Part shown: piece after piece, positions 16,101 through 27,246 of the stretch
Numbering within the stretch: position 1 is the first letter of the stretch
Layout: each line of letters begins with the position of its first letter
Source: Pseudomonas chlororaphis subsp. piscium
Lineage (GTDB): Bacteria > Pseudomonadota > Gammaproteobacteria > Pseudomonadales > Pseudomonadaceae
Assembly (NCBI RefSeq): GCF_003850345.1
Contig: NZ_CP027707.1
Coordinates: 6,997,001 to 7,061,000, forward strand
Direction of reading: 5' to 3'
Length of the DNA: 64,000 bases
Translations under genes and position numbers: made by a program
The notes under the pieces: model-generated
Database searches by the model: none
Seen by the model: only the letters and a program-made list of their open reading frames with translations
Told to the model about the DNA's origin: nothing

Positions 16101-17713
16101 CAGGCGTTACCCGCCACAGCCAGGGAGGACGCGCCGTCGGCCTCGGTCAGTGGGGTCAGGGCGAAGAAGTCCCGCAGGCGCCCCTGGACGCTGGCGAAGC
16201 TGCTGTACTCCTGCATGCGCCGGGCCGCTGCCAGGGACATCGACTGGTAGCCCTCGGGGTTTTCCTTGGCCATGCGGTAGCTGTCCTGGTAGGCGGTTTT
16301 CAACGAGCCCCAGTCCGGGCGGTGGCGCAGGGTGCGAAACAGGATGCGCGAGTCCTGCGGCCAGATCGCCGGCTCCTGGCTGGACTTGACGACAAAGGCT
16401 ACCTCCTCGTCGATGTAATCCAGCATGGCCGTATGCAGCGGCGCGATCGCTGGCTTGCCACAAGCCATGAACTCCATCAGCGGTAGGCACAGGCCTTCGC
16501 AACGCGAGGCGTTGACGTAGAAACTGGCCGCGCCGTACAGCCGGGCGAACTGCTCGTCGTCCAGATAACCGTGCATGGCCACCACCCGGCAGCTGAAGGG
16601 CGACAGCTGCGACAACAGGGTCAACATCTCGACGTAATAGGTCGACAGGTCGTTCTGGGTCATCTTCAACACCAGGGTAGCGTCTTCGGTGTCGCGCATC
16701 GCCCAGCAGAACGCAGTGATCAACTGATGCCAGTTCTTGCGACCGTCGTCGGGGTTGAACACGCTGACATAGACCACGCCATCGACCTGGAACTCTACCT
16801 GCTGGTCGGTGGCCGGGAGGACGGCCTGGGGATGTTCCGGCTCAGGCGCAGGCTCGGGTTCCGGCAAAACGACGGGCAGCGGTGCCGCGTGCTCCGGGCT
16901 CGATTTCGCCATCAGCGCCCGCAGGCGCTCAGGGACCCGGTCGCGCAACCCCTCGCGGTAGCATTCGCGAACATAGTGCTTGCTGATGAACAACGGCCGG
17001 CGCCATTCGCCACCGACCAGCGCCCGATACCATTCGCGCAGATAGTGCTTGGCGATGAACAACCGACGCCTGGCGGTCAGCGGTGGGGCTTCGACGATTT
17101 CGGCCTCGACGGGAGCTGGAGGAGGCGGCGCCTCCTCCAGCACCGGTGCGATCAGGCCGTCGGCGGAAAGCCCCAGCGCCCGGCTGTCGATGATGCAGCC
17201 CTTGATTTGCAAGGTGGTGCCGGCGTTGACCGACACATTGGGGTATTGCCCGCGGACGCCGTCGAAGCGCTCCCACAACGGGGTAGGCAGCACCAACACC
17301 GGAAAATCCTCACCCAGCACCCGCCGCACCGCCCGGGCCGTATGGCTGGACAACGTGATCACCCGGCCATGGCGGCCAAGGGTGCGGCTCCAGTCCTGGT
17401 GCGGGTCGTTATCCCAGTATTCGTGGGGGATCGAGTCGAACTCCCAGGCCACCACGCACAGGGTCGGGCAGTCCAGGTCGAGCGGGGTTTTCTGGGGTGG
17501 GGTGAACGAAAGAAAAAGACTGTCTTCGCCCTTGAGCCACAGCTCGTGATACAGCCGATCAACCTCGGCGGGCGCCTGCACCACGTGAACGCGCCCAAGG
17601 CTTTCCAGCACCGGGCGATAGGCCTTGAGCACGAAGTAATAACTGTATTCCGGACGCCCGAGGCTCTGGCTGATGGAGCCGTCGTTAACATCCGAATAAA
17701 GAATGAAATTCAT
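16100..17713 (-). CDS. GT4-type glycosyltransferase with a proline-rich, internally repeated insertion
   Basis: A 537-residue paralogue of the 14796-16100 gene, opening the leftward unit. The shared blocks are LGRPEYSYYFVLKAYRPVLE, YVSVFNPDDGRKNWHQL and EGLCLPLMEFMACGKPAIAP. About 100 extra residues (roughly 190-305) separate the two Rossmann-like halves. The insert begins and ends with Pro/Glu-rich linkers and contains two copies of a basic-aromatic motif, RLFIAKHYLREW (217-228) and PLFISKHYVREC (240-251). These could bind a membrane or a partner protein. It corresponds in order to PA5455. The upstream 430 bases separate it from the divergent rmd. Confidence 0.87.
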   Translation of the reverse strand: MNFILYSDVNDGSISQSLGRPEYSYYFVLKAYRPVLESLGRVHVVQAPAEVDRLYHELWLKGEDSLFLSFTPPQKTPLDLDCPTLCVVAWEFDSIPHEYWDNDPHQDWSRTLGRHGRVITLSSHTARAVRRVLGEDFPVLVLPTPLWERFDGVRGQYPNVSVNAGTTLQIKGCIIDSRALGLSADGLIAPVLEEAPPPPAPVEAEIVEAPPLTARRRLFIAKHYLREWYRALVGGEWRRPLFISKHYVRECYREGLRDRVPERLRALMAKSSPEHAAPLPVVLPEPEPAPEPEHPQAVLPATDQQVEFQVDGVVYVSVFNPDDGRKNWHQLITAFCWAMRDTEDATLVLKMTQNDLSTYYVEMLTLLSQLSPFSCRVVAMHGYLDDEQFARLYGAASFYVNASRCEGLCLPLMEFMACGKPAIAPLHTAMLDYIDEEVAFVVKSSQEPAIWPQDSRILFRTLRHRPDWGSLKTAYQDSYRMAKENPEGYQSMSLAAARRMQEYSSFASVQGRLRDFFALTPLTEADGASSLAVAGNA

Positions 17714-18143
17714 GGCATCTCACGATGAAGCCGCCATCCTGGCACCTTCACACAATGACGGTAGAGCCATGGCACCACGCCTGTGTTGTGGGCGTGCGTC
17801 CATCGTTCTCATGCCCGTCTACGTTCTTGTTCTATTGGTCAGTTTTGCATGGCTCCGAGACAGCCACTCTGATCGCTTTGGGGTCGAGACGAGGGGCATT
17901 CTAAACACATCCGTTTAAGATTCGGGAACCTCCCGACAAGATTTTTCCTATGCTGGAAAACGAGAACTTACCGGTCACGGTAGGACTTGTTGAAATTCCA
18001 ACGCAATTGGCACAGATTGACCGCCAAACAACTACAACAAACTTCGTCAATAGGAAAACTCTTAGAAGTAGAAGGGTTTTCAATTTTTTCACATGACTTA
18101 TGTGTCGAAATATTGCCGAAGTCTCCGTCTGAGAGGCTGCTGC
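17714..18143. promoter_or_regulatory. Divergent promoter region of the common polysaccharide antigen locus
   Basis: This 430-base gap lies between two divergent transcription units and becomes markedly AT-rich from about 17900 to 18110. It must hold promoters for both directions. I could not assign convincing -35/-10 pairs, and I see no complete JUMPstart/ops element. No gene is supported inside it. Confidence 0.6.
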
Positions 18144-20023
<1,880 letters not shown>

Positions 20024-20026
20024 GGC

Positions 20027-21469
20027 ATGCTGATTCCAGTGATTCTTTCCGGCGGTGCCGGGACCCGCTTATGGCCGGTTTCGCGTGAAGGCCACCCCAA
20101 GCCCTTCATGATCCTGCCCGACGGCCAGAGCCTGCTGGGCAAGACCTACCGCCGCGCAGCCGGGTTGCTGGCCGGTAGCGGCGACATCGTCACCGTGACC
20201 AACCGCGATCACTTCTTTCAAAGCAAGGATCACTTCCAGGCCGCCCGGCTGGATCGGCACCTCGGGCATTTCATCCTCGAGCCTTCGGGCCGCAACACCG
20301 CCCCGGCCATCGCCATCGCGGCCCTGGCCGTGCAGGCCCGGCATGGTGACCAGGCGACCCTGGTGGTGATGCCCGCCGACCATCTGATCCGCAACGAAGA
20401 AGCCTTCAAAAGCGCGGTCGCCCATGCCGCGCAACTGGCCGAAACCGGGCATCTGGTTACCTTCGGCGTCACCCCGAACGCGCCGGAAACCGGCTTTGGT
20501 TATATCGAGTCGGGTGACGCTCTCGACGACCAGGGCGCCGCCAGGGTGCTGCGCTTCGTGGAAAAGCCCGACCTGAAGACCGCCCTGGGCTACCTCGAAA
20601 GCGGCCGGTTCCTGTGGAATTCGGGCCTGTTCTGTTTCACCGTCGCCACGCTGCTGGAGCAGCTGCAACAGCACGCCCCCGAGCTGCTGGAACTGGGCCG
20701 CGCCTGCCTGGCCGCGAGCACGCCGGTGGAAACCGGGCGCATCCTCCAGCATGAACTGTCGGCGGAACATTTCGCCGAGATGCCGGACATTTCCATCGAC
20801 TACGCGTTGATGGAGGTTTCGGACCAGGTCGCGGTGGTGCCCGCCCGGTTCGACTGGAGCGACATCGGTTCCTGGGGTGCGATCAGCGCCCTGGTCGACG
20901 CCGATGCCCAGGACAACCGCGCCAGCGGCGAAGCCCTGTTCATCGACAGCCACGGCAACTTCGTGCAGAGCGAAGGCCGGATGATCGCCACGGTGGGCGT
21001 CGACAACCTGATCGTGGTCGAGACCGCCGACGCCATCCTGGTGGCCCACGCCGACCGCGCCCAGGACGTGCGCCAGGTGGCCCGGCAGCTCAAGGATCGC
21101 AACCACGAGTCCTATCGCCTGCATCGCACGGTCAGCCGGCCCTGGGGCAGCTATACCGTGCTGGAGGAAGGCCCGGGCTTCAAGATCAAGAAAATCGTGG
21201 TCAAGCCGGGCGCCGCGCTGTCGCTGCAGATGCACCACCATCGCAACGAGCACTGGGTGGTGGTCAAGGGCACGGCCATGGTCACCAACAACGGCGATGG
21301 CTCGCATCTGGTCAACAGCAACGAATCCACCTTCATCGCCGCCGGGCACAAGCATCGACTGGCGAACCCGGGGGTGATCGACCTGGTCATCATCGAAGTG
21401 CAGAGCGGCGAGTACCTGGGCGAGGACGACATCGTCCGCTTCGAAGACCAATACGGCAGGACGGCCTGA
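20027..21469 (+). CDS. wbpW: Bifunctional mannose-1-phosphate guanylyltransferase/mannose-6-phosphate isomerase
   Basis: A 480-residue type II bifunctional enzyme that supplies GDP-mannose. The N-terminal pyrophosphorylase has the GTP site GGAGTRLWPVSREGHPKPF and the FVEKP motif (LRFVEKPDLKTA). The C-terminal cupin isomerase domain carries PWGSY, then KPGAALSLQMHHHRNEHWVV with the metal-binding His/Glu set. Paralogues elsewhere in Pseudomonas include algA and pslB; position after gmd makes this WbpW. The stop shares one base with the wzm start (TGATG). Confidence 0.94.
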   Translation: MLIPVILSGGAGTRLWPVSREGHPKPFMILPDGQSLLGKTYRRAAGLLAGSGDIVTVTNRDHFFQSKDHFQAARLDRHLGHFILEPSGRNTAPAIAIAALAVQARHGDQATLVVMPADHLIRNEEAFKSAVAHAAQLAETGHLVTFGVTPNAPETGFGYIESGDALDDQGAARVLRFVEKPDLKTALGYLESGRFLWNSGLFCFTVATLLEQLQQHAPELLELGRACLAASTPVETGRILQHELSAEHFAEMPDISIDYALMEVSDQVAVVPARFDWSDIGSWGAISALVDADAQDNRASGEALFIDSHGNFVQSEGRMIATVGVDNLIVVETADAILVAHADRAQDVRQVARQLKDRNHESYRLHRTVSRPWGSYTVLEEGPGFKIKKIVVKPGAALSLQMHHHRNEHWVVVKGTAMVTNNGDGSHLVNSNESTFIAAGHKHRLANPGVIDLVIIEVQSGEYLGEDDIVRFEDQYGRTA

Positions 21470-22266
21470 TGCTGCTCAATCTGTACCGCTCGCTGCGCAG
21501 CTATCGGGGCTTCATCCTCGGCAGTGTGCAGCGGGAGTTCCAGGCGCGTTATCGCAACTCGCTGTTCGGTGCCTTGTGGACCGTGCTCAACCCATTGTCG
21601 ATGATCGTCGTCTACACGGTGATCTTTTCCCAGGTGATGCGCGCCCGCCTGCCGGGGGTGGAGGACGGCCTGGCCTACAGCGTCTACCTCTGTGCCGGAC
21701 TGCTGACCTGGGGCCTGTTTTCCGAGCTGACCCTGCGCAGCCAGAGCATGTTCCTGGAAAACGCCAACCTGCTGAAGAAGATCAGCTTCCCGCGCATCTG
21801 CCTGCCGGTGATCGTGCTGCTCAACGCTGGCATCAACTTCGCGATCATCCTCGGCCTGTTCCTCGGCTTCCTGCTGATTACCGGGCGCCTGCCGGGCCTG
21901 GCGCTGCTGGCGCTGATCCCGCTGCTGCTGTTGCAGGTGCTGTTCTGCGCCGGCCTGGGGATGATCCTCGGGGTGCTGAACGTGTTCTTCCGCGATGTAG
22001 CGCAGTTCTTCGGCATCTTCCTGCAGTTCTGGTTCTGGCTGACGCCCATCGTCTACCCCATCAGCATCCTGCCCGAGTCGATCCAGCGCCTGCTGGCGCT
22101 CAACCCGCTGACCGCGCTGATGCACAGCTACCAGAACCTGTTCCTGTACGACCAGTGGCCGCAGTGGAGTTCGCTGACCCCGATGCTGGTGATCAGCCTG
22201 CTGTTCTGTGGCATGGGGCTGCGGCTTTTCCGCCAGCGCGTCGGTGAAATGGTGGATGAGCTCTGA
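21469..22266 (+). CDS. wzm: ABC transporter permease for O-polysaccharide export (Wzm)
   Basis: A 265-residue ABC-2-type inner-membrane permease with about six hydrophobic segments. It has the family's N-terminal block YRNSLFGALWTVLNPLSMIV and the C-terminal WFWLTPIVYPISILPES. It exports the undecaprenyl-linked D-rhamnan across the inner membrane with Wzt. Both borders overlap neighbours by one base, as expected for coupled synthesis of a two-subunit transporter. Confidence 0.95.
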   Translation: MLLNLYRSLRSYRGFILGSVQREFQARYRNSLFGALWTVLNPLSMIVVYTVIFSQVMRARLPGVEDGLAYSVYLCAGLLTWGLFSELTLRSQSMFLENANLLKKISFPRICLPVIVLLNAGINFAIILGLFLGFLLITGRLPGLALLALIPLLLLQVLFCAGLGMILGVLNVFFRDVAQFFGIFLQFWFWLTPIVYPISILPESIQRLLALNPLTALMHSYQNLFLYDQWPQWSSLTPMLVISLLFCGMGLRLFRQRVGEMVDEL

Positions 22267-23531
22267 TGGGACATATACGCGTCACTGGCCTGGGCAAGGC
22301 CTACAAGCAGTATCCGAACCGCTGGAGCCGGCTGTTCGAATGGATGATTCCGTTTTCCAGGCCGCGCCATCACCTGCACTGGGTACTGCAGGGCGTCGAC
22401 TTCGAGATCGAGCCGGGCCAGGCCGTGGGCATAGTCGGGGTCAACGGCGCCGGCAAAAGCACCTTGCTGAAAATGATCACCGGCACCACCCAGCCGACCT
22501 GCGGCGAGATCCATCTGCGCGGTCGGGTGGCGGCATTGCTGGAGCTGGGCATGGGTTTTCACCCGGACTTCACCGGGCGTCAGAACGCAATCATGGCCGG
22601 CCAGCTGCTGGGCATGCAGGTCGAGGAAATCGAGGCCCTGATGGCGGAAATCGAAGCCTTCGCCGAAATCGGCGAAGCTATCGATCACCCGGTACGCACC
22701 TATTCGAGCGGCATGCAGATGCGCCTGGCGTTCAGCGTGGCCACCGCCCGGCGCCCGGACATCCTGATCGTCGATGAAGCGCTGTCGGTGGGCGACGCCT
22801 ACTTCCAGCACAAGAGTTTCGAGCGCATCCGCAGCTTTCGCCGCGCCGGCACTACCCTGCTGATCGTTTCCCACGACCGTTCGGCGATCCAGTCGATCTG
22901 CGACACCGCGATCCTGCTCGAGCAGGGCCGCGTGGCCATGCACGGCAAGCCGGAAGAGGTGATGGACTACTACAACGCCATGCTCGCCGAACGCGAAGGC
23001 CAGACAGTACGCCAGGAAATGCTCGCCAACGGCCAGGTGCGGACCATTTCCGGCACTGGCGAAGCCGGGATCCTCAGCGTGCACCTGCGCGACGAACGCG
23101 AGCGTTCGATCGAAATGGCCGAAGTCGGCCAGCCGGTGGTGCTGGAAGTACAGGTCGAGGTACGCCAGGACATCGAACGGCTGGTGCTGGGTTTCATGAT
23201 CAAGGACCGGCTCGGCCAGCCCATGTATGGCATCAACACCCATCGCCTGGACCAGGCCCTGACCGACTTGAGCGCCGGCGAAAAGGTCACCTTCCGCTTT
23301 GCCTTCACCATGGGCCTGGGCAAGGGCAACTACTCGGTGGCCCTGAGCCTGTCGCGGCTGGATTCGCACCTGGATCGCAATTTCGAATGGCGCGACTACG
23401 GCCTGGTCTTCCACGTCATCAATAACCGCCAGGAAGACTTTGTCGGCTGTTCCTGGTTGCAGGCGCGGACCAGCATTGTCCGCTCGCCGTCGAAGTCCAA
23501 TCAGTCAATGCCTCAGCGAGCCGCTCCATGA
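22266..23531 (+). CDS. wzt: ABC transporter ATP-binding protein for O-polysaccharide export (Wzt)
   Basis: A 421-residue protein. The ATPase domain (about 1-250) has Walker A GVNGAGKST (residues 58-66), signature YSSGMQMRLAF and Walker B ILIVDEALSVGD. The remaining ~170 residues form the C-terminal domain that, in Wzt proteins of this export class, recognises the modified non-reducing end of the polysaccharide. That fits the methyl- and acyltransferase genes on the other side of the locus, which may create the recognised cap. It overlaps the wbpX start by four bases. Confidence 0.95.
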   Translation: MGHIRVTGLGKAYKQYPNRWSRLFEWMIPFSRPRHHLHWVLQGVDFEIEPGQAVGIVGVNGAGKSTLLKMITGTTQPTCGEIHLRGRVAALLELGMGFHPDFTGRQNAIMAGQLLGMQVEEIEALMAEIEAFAEIGEAIDHPVRTYSSGMQMRLAFSVATARRPDILIVDEALSVGDAYFQHKSFERIRSFRRAGTTLLIVSHDRSAIQSICDTAILLEQGRVAMHGKPEEVMDYYNAMLAEREGQTVRQEMLANGQVRTISGTGEAGILSVHLRDERERSIEMAEVGQPVVLEVQVEVRQDIERLVLGFMIKDRLGQPMYGINTHRLDQALTDLSAGEKVTFRFAFTMGLGKGNYSVALSLSRLDSHLDRNFEWRDYGLVFHVINNRQEDFVGCSWLQARTSIVRSPSKSNQSMPQRAAP

Positions 23532-24904
23532 CCCGACTGTTGATTGAATGCACCTATGTGTTCGAACACCCCGAGACCAACTCGGGCATCCAGCGTGTGG
23601 TGCGCAACGTTATCCGTGAATTGCCCGCGGCCAACGGCACGGTGGAATGCATTCCAGTGGCGATGCTCGGCGGCAAGCTGTATCGGGTCCTGAGCCTCAA
23701 GCCGCTGCCGACCCGACGCTGGAACCTGATGGGGCTGCGGGTACGCCTGGAGCAGATGGCCAACGTCTTCTGGCTGCGCCACCGGACTCTGGAACGCCGC
23801 AAACCCTTTGCCGATTCATACATCGCCCGGCGCTTGCTCTACATCGCGTGCCGCCTGACAGCCTTTGCCTTTCTCAGCATTCCCCTGCGCCTGTGCAACC
23901 GCTTGGTGAACGTGGATGAAATCCCCCAGCGTTGCGTACCGCTGCAACATCAACCGGGCGATCAACTGGTGTTGCTGGACTCATCCTGGCACGCCGACTT
24001 TTTCCCCTTGGCCGAACGGCTCAAGCGCGATGGCGTGGGCATCGTCTCGGTGATCTATGACCTGATTCCCCTGACTCATCCGCAGTTCTGCGACGCAGGG
24101 CTGGTCCGGGTGTTCAACCATTGGTTCGACTGGATAGCGCGCACCGCCGACGGCTATATCGCCATTTCCGCGACCATCCGCGACCAGGTCCGCGAAGAGA
24201 TGCTCCGCCGGGTCGGGCGCCAACAGGTGGCACAGCGCTGGTTCGACTATTTCCACCTGGGTTCGGAACTGGACCAGTGCAGCGAAAACGCTCGGATCAA
24301 CCCGGACCTGGCCCAGCTGTTCAAGGGCCAGGCAGCGGTCTTCCTGATGGTCAGCACCATAGAGCCCCGTAAAAACCATGGCTTCCTGCTCGATGCCTTC
24401 GAGCGTGTCTGGGCCAGCGGTTCCCAGGCTCGCCTGTGCATCGCCGGGCGCATTGGCTGGAAGTGCGAGGCGCTGATCGAGCGGATTCGCCGGCACCCGG
24501 AGCTGAACCGGCGCCTGTTCATGTTCAACTCCCTGGACGACAACAGCCTGGAGTACGCCTATTCCAAGGCGACGGCCCTGGTGTTCCCCTCCCATGTCGA
24601 GGGTTTCGGCCTGCCGCTGGTGGAAGCCATGCAGCGCGGCTTGCCTGCCATGGGCAGCGACATCCCGGTGTTTCGAGAAATCGGCGGCGAGTTCATGGCC
24701 TACTTCGACCTGCACGATCCGCAGAGCCTGGCCGACCTGGTCATCCAGCAGGAAACCAGCGGCGTGTTTCCCGCGGCCCGCCATGTCGATGAGTGGCGCT
24801 GGCTGGGTTGGCGAGAAGCCAGTACCCAACTGGTCGAACGCATTGTGTTCCACAGGAACCACGCCCCCACGGTCATGGAGACGCACGATGCGGATAGCCC
24901 TTAA
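23528..24904 (+). CDS. wbpX: D-rhamnosyltransferase WbpX-like (glycosyltransferase family 4 type)
   Basis: A 458-residue GT-B glycosyltransferase. The N-terminal half contains TNSGIQRVVRNVIRELP and the C-terminal donor site SHVEGFGLPLVEAMQRGLPA with its E-x7-E motif. Length and position (first gene after wzt) match P. aeruginosa WbpX, which extends or terminates the A-band D-rhamnan repeat. Assignment of linkage is from synteny, not from sequence. The 3' end overlaps wbpY by 17 bases. Confidence 0.88.
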   Translation: MTRLLIECTYVFEHPETNSGIQRVVRNVIRELPAANGTVECIPVAMLGGKLYRVLSLKPLPTRRWNLMGLRVRLEQMANVFWLRHRTLERRKPFADSYIARRLLYIACRLTAFAFLSIPLRLCNRLVNVDEIPQRCVPLQHQPGDQLVLLDSSWHADFFPLAERLKRDGVGIVSVIYDLIPLTHPQFCDAGLVRVFNHWFDWIARTADGYIAISATIRDQVREEMLRRVGRQQVAQRWFDYFHLGSELDQCSENARINPDLAQLFKGQAAVFLMVSTIEPRKNHGFLLDAFERVWASGSQARLCIAGRIGWKCEALIERIRRHPELNRRLFMFNSLDDNSLEYAYSKATALVFPSHVEGFGLPLVEAMQRGLPAMGSDIPVFREIGGEFMAYFDLHDPQSLADLVIQQETSGVFPAARHVDEWRWLGWREASTQLVERIVFHRNHAPTVMETHDADSP

Positions 24905-26018
24905 CGCGCGCATTCTCCAGTCGCCCCGCACCGGTATCGGCCATTACGTAGCGGAACTGGCCTCGGCCCTGGTCACCGAACAGGGGCTGGAGCTGTCGCT
25001 GTTCCATGGCTGGGGCTGGAGCCCCGAACTGCCGGCGGCGGCCATGCCGGGTTATTCCCAAGTGGCCCCCTGGCTGCGGCGGGTCCCCGGGGCCTACCAG
25101 GCCCGGCGCTGGCTGGAGCAGCGACGTTTCGACCAGGGGTCGCACGCAGCGATCGACCTCTACCACGAACCCAGCCTGTGGCCGCTGGAGTTCGACGGCC
25201 CGACCGTGATGACCCTGCATGACCTGACTCACCTGCATTACCCCTCGACTCAGCCGCCGGCACGCTTGAAGGAAATCGAGCGGCGCCTTGGCACAGGCGT
25301 GGAACAGGCGCGGCTGATCCTGACGGACTCGCAGTTCATCGCCGATGAAGCCCAGGATTATTTCGGCCTGCCGCGCGATCGCTTTGTCGTGGCGCCACTG
25401 GGCGTCGCCCCGCGCTTCCATCCACGCGGGCACGCCGAGCTGGAACACAACCTCGCAGTCCATGGCTTGCAGCCTCAAGGCTACTTCCTCTGCGTCGGCA
25501 CCCTGGAGCCGCGCAAGAACCTGTCCCTGGCCTTGCAGGCCCACGCGCAGTTGCCGGAAACCCTGCGCCAGCGTTATCCGTTGCTGATTGTCGGCATGGC
25601 GGGTTGGGAACAAGGCCAATTCAGCGACACCCTGCAAAAGGCCCTGGCCAGCGGCCATGTGCGCCTGCTGGGCTACCTGCCGGACGAACAGCTGGCACAG
25701 CTGGTCGCCGGGGCCAGGGCCCTGGTTTTTCCTTCGCGTTACGAGGGCTTTGGTCTTCCGGTCCTGGAGGCCATGGCCAGCGGTACGCCGGTGGTACTGG
25801 CGCGATGTGCGGCAATGCCCGAAGTCGCGGGTGCGGCCGGCAACTATGTCGACCCCGACGATGTGGACGGCTTGCGCCACGCCATGCTGCGCCTGATCGA
25901 AGACGACAGCCATTGGCAGGCGTGCCGCGAAGCGGGATTGGAACAGGCAACACTTTTTTCCTGGGGGCGCTGCGCACGGATCACCGCGCATGCCTACCGT
26001 CAGGCCATGGGAGGCTGA
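24888..26018 (+). CDS. wbpY: D-rhamnosyltransferase WbpY-like (glycosyltransferase family 4 type)
   Basis: The start is ATG 24888 (MRIALNARILQSPRTGIGHY), preceded by GGAG and lying inside the end of wbpX; product 376 residues. The GT4 motifs are TLEPRKNLSLALQAHAQLPE, SRYEGFGLPVLEAMASGTPV and the C-terminal helix region. By order and length it is WbpY of the common polysaccharide antigen pathway, expected to transfer rhamnose from GDP-D-rhamnose. The next gene starts immediately after its stop. Confidence 0.88.
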   Translation: MRIALNARILQSPRTGIGHYVAELASALVTEQGLELSLFHGWGWSPELPAAAMPGYSQVAPWLRRVPGAYQARRWLEQRRFDQGSHAAIDLYHEPSLWPLEFDGPTVMTLHDLTHLHYPSTQPPARLKEIERRLGTGVEQARLILTDSQFIADEAQDYFGLPRDRFVVAPLGVAPRFHPRGHAELEHNLAVHGLQPQGYFLCVGTLEPRKNLSLALQAHAQLPETLRQRYPLLIVGMAGWEQGQFSDTLQKALASGHVRLLGYLPDEQLAQLVAGARALVFPSRYEGFGLPVLEAMASGTPVVLARCAAMPEVAGAAGNYVDPDDVDGLRHAMLRLIEDDSHWQACREAGLEQATLFSWGRCARITAHAYRQAMGG

Positions 26019-27149
26019 ATGCGGGTCTTACACTTCTACAAAACATACCTGCCCGACTCGATCGGCGGCACCGAACAGGTCATCTTCCAGCTCTGCGAAA
26101 GCGGTGCCCACTACGGTATCGATGGCCAGGTTCTGACGCTGAGCGCCGATCCCTCGCCCGGCGCGCAGAAGGTGGGTCAGCATGAGGTGCATCAGGCAAA
26201 GCTGGATTTCCAGTTCGCCTCCACCGGTTTCTCCTACAGCGTGTTCAAGCAGTTTCGCGAAATGGCCGCCGAAGCCGACGTGGTCAACTACCACTTCCCC
26301 TGGCCGTTCATGGACCTGGTGCATTTCATGAGTGGCATGAACAAGCCCTGCGTGGCCACCTACCACTCCGACATCATCCGCCAGCGCCACCTGCTCAAGC
26401 TGTACCGGCCGTTGATGAACCGCTTCCTGAACAGCGTCGACCGGATCGTCGCCGCGTCGCCGAACTACCTGCACACCAGTGATGTTCTGCAACAATTCCC
26501 GGACAAGACCCGGGTCATCCCCTACGGCCTGAACAAGGCCGGTTATCCACAGCCCGATAGCGAACGCATGACCCACTGGCGCCAGCGCCTGGGCGAGCGT
26601 TTTTTCCTGTTCGTCGGGGTGATGCGTTACTACAAGGGCCTGCACATCCTGCTCGATGCCCTCAAGGACGTGGACTACCCGGTGGTGATCGTCGGTGCTG
26701 GCCCACTCGAGGCCGAACTGCATGCCCAGGCCGCGGCCCTGGGCCTGCGCAACTTGCATTTCCTCGGCCGCCTGGGGGATGAAGACAAGGTGGCCTTGTT
26801 GCAACTGAGCTACGCCATCGTCTTCCCCTCGCACCTGCGCTCCGAGGCCTTTGGCATCTCGTTGCTCGAAGGCGCGATGTACGGCAAACCGATGATCTCC
26901 AGCGAGATCGGGACCGGCACCAGCTACATCAATATCCATGGCGAAACCGGCCTGGTGGTGCCACCCAGCGATCCCCTGGCCTTCCGCACCGCCATGCGCC
27001 AGCTCTGGGACAACCCGGAACAGGCCGCACAGATGGGCCTCAAGGCCGAAGCCCGTTACCGGCAGCTGTTCACCGCCGACGAGATGGGCCGCAGATGGAG
27101 CGAGCTGTACCAGGAGCTGCTGGAGGAAAAAGCCCTGTCCTACGCCTGA
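26019..27149 (+). CDS. wbpZ: Initiating glycosyltransferase WbpZ-like of the D-rhamnan pathway
   Basis: A 376-residue GT4 enzyme. The N-terminal motif YLPDSIGGTEQVIFQLCESG, a basic acceptor region (SDIIRQRHLLKLYRPL), and the donor block SEAFGISLLEGAMYGKPMIS with its E-x7-E are visible. It is last in the operon, matching WbpZ, which in P. aeruginosa adds an early D-rhamnose to the lipid-linked acceptor. A REP-type repeat follows the stop within 20 bases and probably marks the transcript end. Confidence 0.88.
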   Translation: MRVLHFYKTYLPDSIGGTEQVIFQLCESGAHYGIDGQVLTLSADPSPGAQKVGQHEVHQAKLDFQFASTGFSYSVFKQFREMAAEADVVNYHFPWPFMDLVHFMSGMNKPCVATYHSDIIRQRHLLKLYRPLMNRFLNSVDRIVAASPNYLHTSDVLQQFPDKTRVIPYGLNKAGYPQPDSERMTHWRQRLGERFFLFVGVMRYYKGLHILLDALKDVDYPVVIVGAGPLEAELHAQAAALGLRNLHFLGRLGDEDKVALLQLSYAIVFPSHLRSEAFGISLLEGAMYGKPMISSEIGTGTSYINIHGETGLVVPPSDPLAFRTAMRQLWDNPEQAAQMGLKAEARYRQLFTADEMGRRWSELYQELLEEKALSYA

Positions 27150-27166
27150 TCCGCCAGGCGCCAATC

Positions 27167-27246
27167 TGCAGGAGCGAAGCTTGCTCGCGATGCAGACGCC
27201 GCGGTGGGTCAGGTACAGCCCTTTCGCGGGCAAGCCTCGCTCCTAC
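27167..27246. repeat. REP-type inverted repeat pair, diverged copy
   Basis: It opens with TGCAGGAGCGAAGCTTGCTC and closes with an imperfect inverted copy ending GCAAGCCTCGCTCCTACG. It belongs to the same family as 8813-8902, but the arms have diverged. It lies between the convergent wbpZ and PNPOx-like genes. Confidence 0.75.

Noticed and set aside
18008..18022. TGGCACAGATTGACC upstream of rmd as a sigma-54 promoter
   Set aside because: The -24 half is acceptable, but the -12 GC dinucleotide is missing at the required spacing.
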